A stretch of 64,000 nucleotides of DNA, taken from the NCBI GenBank assembly GCA_020832285.1, contig JAFIFB010000017.1, forward strand, positions 16,319 to 80,318, written 5' to 3'. Each line of letters begins with the position of its first letter. Position 1 is the stretch's first letter. Source of the stretch: Balneolaceae bacterium. Its GTDB lineage: Bacteria > Bacteroidota > Rhodothermia > Balneolales > Balneolaceae. A program made the position numbers and the translations under genes. The notes beneath the pieces are model-generated. The model was not told the origin of the DNA. It did not search any database and saw only the letters and a program-made list of their open reading frames with translations. Positions 17,077-25,648 of the stretch are shown piece by piece.

Positions 17077-18291
17077 TTACACTTTTCGAAGTACTGGCTT
17101 CATACTTTTGGCCAGTAACCAGATGGAGGATACAACTGGCAAAAATGCCAGTACCATAACCCAATAATAGGTATTCGGAGGAGTCCATTCCGGAGGCCAG
17201 TATCCGCTGATAAACAGAAGTGAAACCAAAACACCAAACACTGTAACTGCAAATAGAAACCTGGCAATTTTTTTGGATTCTGACAGAAACATTTCGAACA
17301 GAACGAAGGAGACAAAACCGAGCAGCAACAGGTGGAGATAGAGCACTCTCAGGCCATGTTCGCCCGGCCAGATGCTGGTTGGCAAAATGGCCAGCAACTG
17401 GAAAACAATTTTGATAGCCAGTAAGACCAGTACGGAGCGCCATATAAATCCACGGAACAGGCCGCTTCTTATAAACATCCACAAATTGAGTGACAGTGAA
17501 ATCACGATCAGTATCAGGCCCAGTTTCGCCGAAATATGCATGGCCGGTGTTACAAGAGACTGCGATAAGCTGAAGGGGAAAATCAGCATTGAACCGAACA
17601 ACACCGGCAGCCACAGCCAGCCGGTGTTAAATGATACGCGGATATCTTTTTTCTCTTTTTCGGCATGATGCCACATCATCCCGAGAATTCCCAATACAGC
17701 CCAACCCTCTGTAAACACAGAGAGGAAAAAGTGCGTCATCGCTGATGAAACCATCGGGCTGTCGATATCTGTAAACTGGAAGATGGACACGCCCCAGGCT
17801 CCGAGCGAACTGATCATCAGGGCGACCAGGCCGGCATCAAACAAGCTGAATGAAACCAGTCCGTCACTCGTTTTTTTGTGTTTGTAATATATCCACGCAA
17901 ACCAGTACCAGGTGATCATCACCAGGCCGGAAATAATAGCTGCGAGAGGCAGCGATGCACTGCCAATGGATACAGAGTGATACCCGTATAGAAGGAAAAA
18001 GGGAAACGAAAGAAAACCCAGAAAAAGCATGGTGTAGAGACACCAGGATGTGCTTCTTTCGGGCAGAGGTGACCCGTGCTTAAGCAGGCTTTTCACAAAC
18101 CAAACCATTATCGGGGGAGAAATCCAGTTGAAGAACATCAGGTGAGAATGAGCATGTCTGATATTTGCAAAATTGAGCCAATCCGGCATTGGGTAGAGCA
18201 TTCCGTAACGGTAGAGAAAACCTGTAAACGCTGCTAACACAAAACTGATCAGTGATAATTTCCAGACAATGTTAAAGGAAGGTGGTTTCAT
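17077..18291 (-). CDS. Polytopic membrane protein, oxidase-subunit-I-like, unknown function
   Basis: 404 residues with about 11-12 hydrophobic segments and no soluble domain. His-rich helices stand out: RHAHSHLMFFNW (H46, H48, H50), THFFLSVFTEGW, MMWHH and YLHLLLLGFV. These resemble haem-ligand helices in haem-copper oxidase subunit I and NnrS proteins, but the CuB motif HPxVY followed by a His pair in the next helix is not seen. It lies 30 bases after haem A synthase on the same strand. I infer a haem- or copper-binding protein tied to oxidase assembly; this is only a family-level guess. Confidence 0.6.
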   Translation of the reverse strand: MKPPSFNIVWKLSLISFVLAAFTGFLYRYGMLYPMPDWLNFANIRHAHSHLMFFNWISPPIMVWFVKSLLKHGSPLPERSTSWCLYTMLFLGFLSFPFFLLYGYHSVSIGSASLPLAAIISGLVMITWYWFAWIYYKHKKTSDGLVSFSLFDAGLVALMISSLGAWGVSIFQFTDIDSPMVSSAMTHFFLSVFTEGWAVLGILGMMWHHAEKEKKDIRVSFNTGWLWLPVLFGSMLIFPFSLSQSLVTPAMHISAKLGLILIVISLSLNLWMFIRSGLFRGFIWRSVLVLLAIKIVFQLLAILPTSIWPGEHGLRVLYLHLLLLGFVSFVLFEMFLSESKKIARFLFAVTVFGVLVSLLFISGYWPPEWTPPNTYYWVMVLAFLPVVSSIWLLAKSMKPVLRKV

Positions 18292-18321
18292 TTATTTGAC
18301 TCTATATCATCTCAATATTCT

Positions 18322-19362
18322 TTATTCAATACTTTCTGTTTTAATTCCCTTTAAATAATGTATAAAACCGATTGCCACTCCAAAGAGAATCATTGCAAGC
18401 GCCTGGTGCAGAACACCCAGCCAGACAGGCACATGGTAAATCAGGGTAAAAACCCCAACTGCGTATTGAATTAAAAGCAGGGCAAACAGAGAGAGAGCCC
18501 ATTTTTTTGTGACGAATCGGGAATTTAACTGCCAGGTACGAAGCCAGATCAAAATTACCATGAGCCCTAGAAATGTGCCTATGACGCGATGAACCCACTG
18601 AACAGTTACCATATTTTCCAGAAAATTGATAAATAGCGGTTCCATCAGCCAAAGTTCAGGCGGTAACCAGTATTGGTGCATTTTTGGGAAGGTATTGTAA
18701 ACGTGGCCTGCGTGATGGCCCGCCACAAATGCCCCCCAAATGATCTGAATGATGAGTAAAACCATAAATAGGTTCAGCCATATTCGCAATTCACCACTAC
18801 TTTTTTTCGGAACTGTTGGTTTGGGCTTCAGGTCCAGTGCAAACCACACGCAACATCCGAAAATGATGAAAGCAAGCATCAGGTGTGAAGCCAACCTGTA
18901 TGGACTGACTTGCGGAATATCCACAAGGCCGCTCTGAACCATGTACCAGCCCAGCAGTGCCTGGCTCAATCCCAATCCGAGTAAAACTAATGCACGTATA
19001 ATCTGTGTTCTATTCAGTTTTTGTTTAATAACAAACCAGGCAAACGGGACAATAAAAACTAAGCCCAGGGCTCTTGCAGCCATCCTGTGGACATACTCCC
19101 AGAAAAAAATAAACTGAAAATCCGATAGCGTCATACCGCGGTTTAACTGTTGATACTCGGGAAACTGCTTGTATTGCTCAAACAGATCATGCCATTGTGA
19201 TTCAGTGAGCGGAGGGATGACTCCCATTATCGGCCGCCAGTCAACTATAGAAAGACCGGAGCCGGTCAGACGTGTTATGCCTCCGATGATCATAATCAAA
19301 AAAACCATGATAGCCCCGCTCCAGTACCAGATACGGAGGTGCTTTTTGTCCTGAGGGATCAT
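18322..19362 (-). CDS. ctaA: Haem A synthase
   Basis: 346 residues from ATG 19362 (MIPQDKK); an upstream ATG at 19413 would add 17 residues of poor quality, so the shorter start is preferred. CtaA/Cox15 oxidises the C8 methyl of haem O to formyl for aa3-type oxidases. Eight helices are visible. The family motif GGITRLTGSGLSIVDWRPI stands near the N-terminus, followed by WEYVHRMAAR (haem ligand), a second HLMLAF ligand, WVHRVIGT and LGVLHQALA. The alpha-proteobacterial/Cox15 long class fits. Supports a haem-A oxidase elsewhere in the genome. Confidence 0.93.
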   Translation of the reverse strand: MIPQDKKHLRIWYWSGAIMVFLIMIIGGITRLTGSGLSIVDWRPIMGVIPPLTESQWHDLFEQYKQFPEYQQLNRGMTLSDFQFIFFWEYVHRMAARALGLVFIVPFAWFVIKQKLNRTQIIRALVLLGLGLSQALLGWYMVQSGLVDIPQVSPYRLASHLMLAFIIFGCCVWFALDLKPKPTVPKKSSGELRIWLNLFMVLLIIQIIWGAFVAGHHAGHVYNTFPKMHQYWLPPELWLMEPLFINFLENMVTVQWVHRVIGTFLGLMVILIWLRTWQLNSRFVTKKWALSLFALLLIQYAVGVFTLIYHVPVWLGVLHQALAMILFGVAIGFIHYLKGIKTESIE

Positions 19363-19523
19363 TCGCTGAAAGATGAATATATTATTATAGAAAGTTTCTT
19401 TTTTAAGACCCAAAATAAAGATAAAAGAGTCTTAAAACAATAATAAGGCCTTGGAATTTTGTTAGAAAAAGTACATCTCAAATGGCTTCATAAATTATTC
19501 AGTTGAAAGCCAAAGGGCTAAGG

Positions 19524-19757
19524 TCAATCATCCTCCAGTACTTTCCTGAAGCGAAGATCGCGAATGACTGCAAAGATGTAAAGGCCTACACCTGCAAGCA
19601 TTACCGGCATTCCCAGAAAAACACCCAATCCCACACTCCAAGCCTGGAAGCCTGCAAGAAGAAAAAGCAGTACAAGAAGCATACCTGCGATTGTGAGTAT
19701 GACTGCCGTTCTCACCAGTTTATCGATCTCTTTCGGTTTGGTTGTTTCATTACTCAT
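19524..19757 (-). CDS. Small two-helix membrane protein of the nitrate reductase operon
   Basis: 77 residues. Two hydrophobic segments (about 16-38 and 42-64) are joined by a short turn containing AWSVGLG; both tails are charged and probably cytoplasmic. Its start overlaps the end of the tetrahaem cytochrome gene by 8 bases, so it is the third gene of the same operon. Not a match to NapD, NapE or NapF that I can recognise. It may stabilise the cytochrome or be a divergent NapE-like peptide. Confidence 0.7.
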   Translation of the reverse strand: MSNETTKPKEIDKLVRTAVILTIAGMLLVLLFLLAGFQAWSVGLGVFLGMPVMLAGVGLYIFAVIRDLRFRKVLEDD

Positions 19758-20694
19758 AAAATCTCTCCACTAAGTTCGTAAGTTCTTCAGCACTGATTTC
19801 TGTTGCGGTTTGAGCCATCCTGAACAGCTCTCTGTCCGGTACATCTTCCCGTTCTCCGGGAGTGGGGTGTGCCGGTCCGTGGCAGGAGGTACAGCTAACT
19901 TCATCGGCCCTCATTTTTTGGGAGAGTGCCTGATGGCTGACTACCTCCATGAATTTTTGGGTTCCGCCATGGCATGCTGTACAGTTCTGATTCGGATAAC
20001 TGCCCGCAAAAGCGATCGGCTCTTCCCAGGTTTGGGTTACGTAGAGCAACCAGTGACGAAAGCCATCTCTTTTACCTTCAAAGGTTCCGTGTGCACCATA
20101 TGTAGTGTGGCAGGTATAGCACTGATATTCCGAAATCCACCGGTTTTTATAGTGGCGTGCTGCCAGTGTGTTGCTTTCGGGATTGAAAAGATCGTTTACA
20201 AAGGGATCCATCACATGGCAGCTTGCGCAGGATTCCACTGTTTTTGTGGTTTCCAGAACGGTGGTACCTGTGCTCAGAACGACAACCACCGGCAGGGCAA
20301 ACATCCCGACCATCATCAGCGTGCGGTAGTTGAGACGGCTGATCTGTTTTTTGTAGAAAAACTCGATCATCAGCAGAATAATAACTGCAATTGTGATAGA
20401 GATGATCCCGGCCCATCTCATCAGTTCACCCACGGTAAATCCTTTTTCAGCCTGAGGCGCCTGTGAAATATTGCCACCGGCCTGGAAATACATCGGAATT
20501 ACTGCACCGTAAATCGTGCTGCGGCTTTCAACCATTTCCATGTCGAATTCGTGAATCTCTTCAAGAGTATGAGATTCTGATTCCGGCTTGGTGTCCACAA
20601 AATAAACTCCCGCTGCGGCAATCAGAACTCCGAATGAGATCATAACTGCCAGGATTTTGAAAAGAAGATTATTGGGTTGAGGTGATCGTTTCAT
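19750..20694 (-). CDS. Membrane tetrahaem c-type cytochrome (NapC/NirT/NrfH-like role)
   Basis: 314 residues. Three hydrophobic helices (about 11-30, 93-113, 124-146) are followed by a periplasmic domain with four CxxCH motifs at 156-160 (CASCH), 192-196 (CYTCH), 238-242 (CTACH) and 268-272 (CTSCH). Extra His residues (H181, H204, H254) could be distal ligands. Standard NapC has a single N-terminal anchor; the extra N-terminal region of about 120 residues with two further helices is unusual. It should take electrons from quinol and pass them to the NapA-type enzyme encoded 23 bases upstream. Confidence 0.85.
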   Translation of the reverse strand: MKRSPQPNNLLFKILAVMISFGVLIAAAGVYFVDTKPESESHTLEEIHEFDMEMVESRSTIYGAVIPMYFQAGGNISQAPQAEKGFTVGELMRWAGIISITIAVIILLMIEFFYKKQISRLNYRTLMMVGMFALPVVVVLSTGTTVLETTKTVESCASCHVMDPFVNDLFNPESNTLAARHYKNRWISEYQCYTCHTTYGAHGTFEGKRDGFRHWLLYVTQTWEEPIAFAGSYPNQNCTACHGGTQKFMEVVSHQALSQKMRADEVSCTSCHGPAHPTPGEREDVPDRELFRMAQTATEISAEELTNLVERFYE

Positions 20695-20717
20695 AATTAA
20701 TTACTAAAAAATGCGGG

Positions 20718-23033
20718 TTAAACTTTTTCGATATTTACCGCACAGCGTTTATAATCGGGCTGACGTGAGAGCGGGTCCACAGCATCGCTGGTTACTTTGT
20801 TGATCAGGTGTTTGGCAGAGTGAAAGGTTGCAAAAACCAATCCCTCACGGATGTTATCGGTAATTCTCGCTGTAAAATCTGCTTCTCCCCGCCGGCTGAT
20901 TACACGCACTGCATCGCCTTCAACAAGGTTGTAAAATCGCGCGTCGGCGGGATGAACTTCTAAAAAATCGGTACGCACACCCTGCAAGTCTTTCACACGT
21001 CTGGTCATTGTCTCTGTATGCCAGTGTTCCAGTACTCTGCCTGTTGTTAGCGTGAGCGGATACTCATCATCAGTGGGTTCATAAGCAGGTTGCTGTTCAT
21101 GCATAAATATAATTGGTCTGCCGTCTGGCCTGCCATAAAAATCATGACGGACATTCTCTTCAGTTGCCATCGGGTCTTCGCCGGGTAAATAGCGCCGGCA
21201 AGTTCCGGGATGGTCTTCATCCGGGCAAGGCCAGAGTAAACCGGGCTGATTTTGAAGACGCTCATAGGTAATTCCTTCAAAATTGTAATCTGAATGAGCT
21301 GAGATCTTTCTCCATTCATCCCAGATATCCGCCTGGGTCCGGTTCGGGAAAAGGTCGCTGTGGCCAAGACGGTCAGCCAGATCGATCAGAATATCAAAAT
21401 CGCTCCGGGCCTCACCACGCGGTTCAACCAGTTTGGGCACGTAGTGATAGCGGCGTTCAGACTGACTGAAAACACCACTTTTCTCTACCCACATAGCAGC
21501 GGGCAGAATCACATCTGCATACTTTGTGGTTTCGGTGGGATGGAACGCATCGGCAACAACCACAAATGTCTGTTCCATTGCTTCTCGGTAAGGTAGAATA
21601 TTAGGGAGTGACTGCATCGGGTTGGTAGACATAATCAGCGTACAATTCACATCACCCCGCCCCATTGCCTGAAACAGCGATATGGCATCATGGCCGCGGT
21701 TCGGACTAATCGTTCCTTCCGGCACATTCCAGAGTTCTTCCATCTCGCGACGGTGCTGAGGGTTGGTGACGACACGTCCGTTGGGGAGGGCATGAGCCAG
21801 TGAACCGGTATCGCGCACGCCCCCGCCTGCATTGGGTTGCCCGGTAAGTGAAAAAGGGGTGGCTCCGGGCCGGCCGATCTGTCCGGTGAGCAGATGCATC
21901 GCCATCACAAGCTGGTTGGAGGCGGTACCCTGGGTTTGCTGATTCAGTCCCATCGTCCAGAATGACATCGCAGCATCCGAATCGCCAAATCGAAAGGCAG
22001 CTTGCCGGATCTGTTCGGCCGAAACCCCGCAGATCGAAGCTGTCTGTTCAGGTGAATAATTTTCAAGATTGCTGCGAAACTGCTCGATGGTGATGGTATC
22101 ATCACCAAGTTGAAACCGCAGGTAATCATCCACCATCTCTTGATCGATGGTGCCGCGTCGGAAAAATTCATAGATCATTGAGTTGTAGAGTGCCACATCA
22201 GTGCCGGGACGGATTTGCAGATGGAGGTCTGCCCGTTTGGCCGTGTTGGTTTTACGCGGATCCACCACGATGATGTAGGTGTCAGAACGGGCGCGTTTCC
22301 GGTCGAGCACCCGCTCCCAGACAATGGGATGGCAGTCTGCCATGTTGGAGCCGGTGATAAAAAAACAGTCAGCATGATCTGTATCTTCGTAACAGCCCAT
22401 CGGTTCATCTTTACCAAAAACAGTAGTGTAGCCAACTGCCGCAGATGCCATACAAAGGCGTGGATTTCCGTCTACATTGTTGGTGCCGATCCCTGCTTTA
22501 AACAATTTGTTCGCGCTATAACTCTCTTCAGTGAAAAGCTGTCCGCTGCCGAAATAGGCCACACTGTCCGGTCCGTTTTGAGCTATTGATTCGTTGAAAC
22601 GAGAAGCAATCAATTCCATCGCTTCTTCCCAGGATGCACGTTCCAGTTCACCGTTTTTTCGAATCATCGGGTAGAGAAGGCGGTCTTCCACATACAAAAT
22701 CTCCCGGTTCAGGATTCCTTTGATGCAGAGCCGCCCCCGGTTGTGCGCAGCGGGATCACCCTTCACATCCACTACTTTTCCGTTGGCCATCCCGATCTGA
22801 ATGCCACAGCCAGTTCCGCAAAACCGGCATACACCCTGGTGCCAGCTGTCTACAGGAATCACATCCTGCCGTTCCCACAGCTCACCGCATCCGGCCATCA
22901 TAGAACCGGCGAAAACACCCGCAGCCGAGAGAGAGGCAAGGCGCATAAATTCGCGGCGGCTCAGGCCAAATCGTTCATCTGAAGGCTGATCGGGTGAAGT
23001 TTCCCCGTTTCGTTGGTGGTTGTGATTAGGCAT
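20718..23033 (-). CDS. napA: NapA-type molybdopterin nitrate reductase, catalytic subunit
   Basis: 771 residues. It has a twin-arginine signal (SRREFM, 25-30), then a [4Fe-4S] site C69, C72, C76, C103 and bis-MGD domains. NPRLCMASA holds the likely molybdenum ligand C194, as in periplasmic nitrate reductases; GLNQQTQGT, TNPMQSLPN and the C-terminal HWHTETMTRRV are NapA-like. After the Tat helix the sequence MMAGC (Cys49) resembles a lipobox, so the mature enzyme may be lipid-anchored. There is no napB, napD or napGH; the next gene is the tetrahaem cytochrome. Nitrate is the likely substrate; a NasA-like assimilatory role is disfavoured by the Tat signal. Confidence 0.88.
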   Translation of the reverse strand: MPNHNHQRNGETSPDQPSDERFGLSRREFMRLASLSAAGVFAGSMMAGCGELWERQDVIPVDSWHQGVCRFCGTGCGIQIGMANGKVVDVKGDPAAHNRGRLCIKGILNREILYVEDRLLYPMIRKNGELERASWEEAMELIASRFNESIAQNGPDSVAYFGSGQLFTEESYSANKLFKAGIGTNNVDGNPRLCMASAAVGYTTVFGKDEPMGCYEDTDHADCFFITGSNMADCHPIVWERVLDRKRARSDTYIIVVDPRKTNTAKRADLHLQIRPGTDVALYNSMIYEFFRRGTIDQEMVDDYLRFQLGDDTITIEQFRSNLENYSPEQTASICGVSAEQIRQAAFRFGDSDAAMSFWTMGLNQQTQGTASNQLVMAMHLLTGQIGRPGATPFSLTGQPNAGGGVRDTGSLAHALPNGRVVTNPQHRREMEELWNVPEGTISPNRGHDAISLFQAMGRGDVNCTLIMSTNPMQSLPNILPYREAMEQTFVVVADAFHPTETTKYADVILPAAMWVEKSGVFSQSERRYHYVPKLVEPRGEARSDFDILIDLADRLGHSDLFPNRTQADIWDEWRKISAHSDYNFEGITYERLQNQPGLLWPCPDEDHPGTCRRYLPGEDPMATEENVRHDFYGRPDGRPIIFMHEQQPAYEPTDDEYPLTLTTGRVLEHWHTETMTRRVKDLQGVRTDFLEVHPADARFYNLVEGDAVRVISRRGEADFTARITDNIREGLVFATFHSAKHLINKVTSDAVDPLSRQPDYKRCAVNIEKV

Positions 23034-23147
23034 GACGCTTTTTTTAAGGCAGACAGTTTACTTGGCATTTTTAATCCAGCTTGGAATAACATAGTTTTCA
23101 AAATCCAATGGTTCAACTCATTTTTGTTATTTATACTCAATTTACGA

Positions 23148-24353
23148 ATGAAGATTTCAAATCAGGTTCAGGATTTAACAGTCGGGGATGCACTCAAAAA
23201 AGTTTTAACCGCGACTGATATTCGCATGAATATAGAGACAGTTCCGGTTTCAGAATCTCTGAACCGGATCACTGCTGAAGAAGTTACCTCCAGGCGCGAT
23301 ATCCCCCGGTTCGATAACTCCGCAATGGACGGATACCTTTTTTTGACGAAAGATCTGAATAGTGGCCGGCGAACTTTTCCAATCACGGGTGAAATCCGTC
23401 CCGAACATGAAAAACCGGATCCGCTGAGAGCCGGAACTGCTTCGAGGATTATGACCGGAGCACCGGTGCCTGCGGGAGAGTATACCGTGGTGCCGGTGGA
23501 ACAGGCTCAGGAAAAAGAGAGGCAGGTGACAATAAACGCTATCCCTGAACGCAACCCCATCCGTAAACAGGGAGAGGGCTACAAAACAGGGAAACCTGTA
23601 CTTGAAAAAGGAGTCCTGATTCGCCCTTACGAAATCGGCCTGCTGATTGAGTCGGGTAACCGGTCATGCAAAGTGCTGAAGCCGCTTCGAATTGCAATTC
23701 AGGTAACCGGCAGCGAAATTGACGAAGAGATGGACAGTAACGGCCCGGTTTTGGAGGCGCTCAGCGCAGCGTGGCCTGGAACAGTGGTGAAACGATGGCC
23801 GGTGCTTGACGATGATCCTGAAAAAGTGACTGTGCGAATGAAGGAGTTGAATGAATCCTCAGACCTTGTTTTGACAACCGGTGGAATCTCTGCCGGACGT
23901 CACGATTACATTTTACAGTTGATGCTGGAACTGGGTGCAGAAATCCTGGTACGCAAAGTGCAGCAGAAGCCGGGTAAGCCATTCACGGTTTCCCAACTGA
24001 ATGGTGTTCCTTTTTTTCATCTTCCAGGCAATCCGGTTTCTGCGGTTTTTACGGCAGAATATTACGCAAAACGCAGAGTTCTGAGTGCACTTGGGTTGAA
24101 TGCTGAACCGCTGAAAGCCGTCATTATGAATAATATCGAAAATCATCGCGGTGGCAAGACGCTCTTTCTCACCGGCAGGCTCGGTTTTGATGATCAAAAC
24201 CGTCTCACCGTTACTACAGAGAGAAGTATGCGATCTCACCTGATGCAGCTTTATCACGGGAATCATGCCTACGTAAAAATCCCGCCGGAAACTGCATTTG
24301 AACCGGGAGACAGGGTTGAAATATCTCCGTTCGGGTTCGTTTATCAATCATAA
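23148..24353 (+). CDS. moeA: Molybdopterin molybdenumtransferase
   Basis: 401 residues from the ATG at 23148; upstream codons in the frame lie in the napA promoter region. MoeA inserts molybdate into adenylated molybdopterin made by Mog. Motifs visible: DIPRFDNSAMDGY, RIMTGAPVPAG, TGSEI, TTGGISAGRHDY and LPGNPVSA. It starts 114 bases from the divergent napA start, so one intergenic space may control both the reductase and its cofactor enzyme. Complete. Confidence 0.95.
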   Translation: MKISNQVQDLTVGDALKKVLTATDIRMNIETVPVSESLNRITAEEVTSRRDIPRFDNSAMDGYLFLTKDLNSGRRTFPITGEIRPEHEKPDPLRAGTASRIMTGAPVPAGEYTVVPVEQAQEKERQVTINAIPERNPIRKQGEGYKTGKPVLEKGVLIRPYEIGLLIESGNRSCKVLKPLRIAIQVTGSEIDEEMDSNGPVLEALSAAWPGTVVKRWPVLDDDPEKVTVRMKELNESSDLVLTTGGISAGRHDYILQLMLELGAEILVRKVQQKPGKPFTVSQLNGVPFFHLPGNPVSAVFTAEYYAKRRVLSALGLNAEPLKAVIMNNIENHRGGKTLFLTGRLGFDDQNRLTVTTERSMRSHLMQLYHGNHAYVKIPPETAFEPGDRVEISPFGFVYQS

Positions 24354-24358
24354 CCCAC

Positions 24359-25648
24359 TTATTGCCGGACTGAACCGAAAGGTAAAACGCCGGCACCTTC
24401 AAACCGGGCGTTTTCTCCCAGGTCGCGTTCAATCCGTAAAATTTCGTTCCACTTTACCATTCTTTCAGATCGTGTGAATGAACCCACCTTCAACTGTCCG
24501 GCATTCGATGCCACAGCCAGGTGAGAAATAAACGGGTCTTCGGTCTCTCCCGACCGGGCCGATACCACCGGCGACCATCCAAACTGCTGTGTTTGACGGA
24601 TGCACTCCATTGTTTCGGTTACTGTTCCGATCTGGTTTAGTTTTATCAGTACACTGTTTGCCAGGCCTGATTTTTGCCCTTCCTTCACCCGTTCCGTATC
24701 CGTTGTAAACAAATCATCCCCGATGATCTGGAGCTTGTTACCGTATTGTGCCGCCAGTTTTTTCCAGTTTTTGATGTCATCCTCAGCGAACGGATCTTCA
24801 ATGGAAATTATGGGATAATTGCTGCACCAGGATGATATCAGGTCATAATACTGAGCGGGATTGAGTAATCTGTTTTCAAGCGCAAGATGATACTTACCAG
24901 AAGAAAAAAACTCGGATGCTGCGATATCGAGCGAGAGATGAACATCTGTTCCTGCACGATATCCGGCTTGTTCTATCGACTGGAGAAGCATATCAAACAC
25001 CTCCTCGTTACTGCTGAATTCAGGCCAGTAACCGCCTTCGTCCGCAACCCCTGCAAGCCGTCCTGTTGATTTGAGAATCTCCCCGCACTGGTGGTATATA
25101 TTGAACGTCATTTCCAGGCACTCCGAAAAGCTGCGTGCAGCTGTACAGATGATCATAAAATCCTGCACATCAATCCGCCCCGAACTGTGAGCACCCCCTC
25201 CGATAATCTGAATTTCGGGCAACGGAAGAAGGTAACCCTCGCCGTTTGTAAGTGATTGAAAGAGCGGTACACCCTTCGCCTTTGCTGATGCCCGTGCGAT
25301 GGCCATCGAAACACCTACAATTGCATTTGCTCCTAAAACCGATTTGTTCGGGGTTCCGTCAAGTTCGCACATCACCCGGTCGAGTATCTCTTGCTCCAGC
25401 ACATTTTTTTCTTGCAGTGCCGGTGCAATACGCGTTTTCACATTTTCAATTGCCTGAAAAACCGACTTTCCTTTAAACCGCAACGGATCGCCATCGCGGA
25501 GTTCCAGCGCCTCGAACTTTCCGGTGGATGCACCCGATGGAACAATGGCACAACCTCTGACACCGTTTTCCAGAATCACCTCTGCTTCAAGAGTCGGGTT
25601 ACCGCGTGAATCAAAAACCTGGAAGGCGTCAATTTGTTTGATGATCAT
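24359..25648 (-). CDS. Divergent enolase (phosphopyruvate hydratase family)
   Basis: 429 residues with the enolase fold throughout: the mobile loop PSGAST (37-42), H154, E204, metal ligands D241, E284, D311, base K336, and RSGETED with R365 and S366, K387. Two positions that are almost invariant are changed: the Glu of the QEFM motif is Asp163 (VQDFM), and the His of the SHRSGETED motif is Ala364 (SARSGETED). Canonical enolase converts 2-phosphoglycerate to PEP. Its start overlaps the end of a kinase gene by four bases, so the two are translated together. It is either a relaxed enolase or an enzyme on a related phosphorylated acid. Confidence 0.8.
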   Translation of the reverse strand: MIIKQIDAFQVFDSRGNPTLEAEVILENGVRGCAIVPSGASTGKFEALELRDGDPLRFKGKSVFQAIENVKTRIAPALQEKNVLEQEILDRVMCELDGTPNKSVLGANAIVGVSMAIARASAKAKGVPLFQSLTNGEGYLLPLPEIQIIGGGAHSSGRIDVQDFMIICTAARSFSECLEMTFNIYHQCGEILKSTGRLAGVADEGGYWPEFSSNEEVFDMLLQSIEQAGYRAGTDVHLSLDIAASEFFSSGKYHLALENRLLNPAQYYDLISSWCSNYPIISIEDPFAEDDIKNWKKLAAQYGNKLQIIGDDLFTTDTERVKEGQKSGLANSVLIKLNQIGTVTETMECIRQTQQFGWSPVVSARSGETEDPFISHLAVASNAGQLKVGSFTRSERMVKWNEILRIERDLGENARFEGAGVLPFGSVRQ

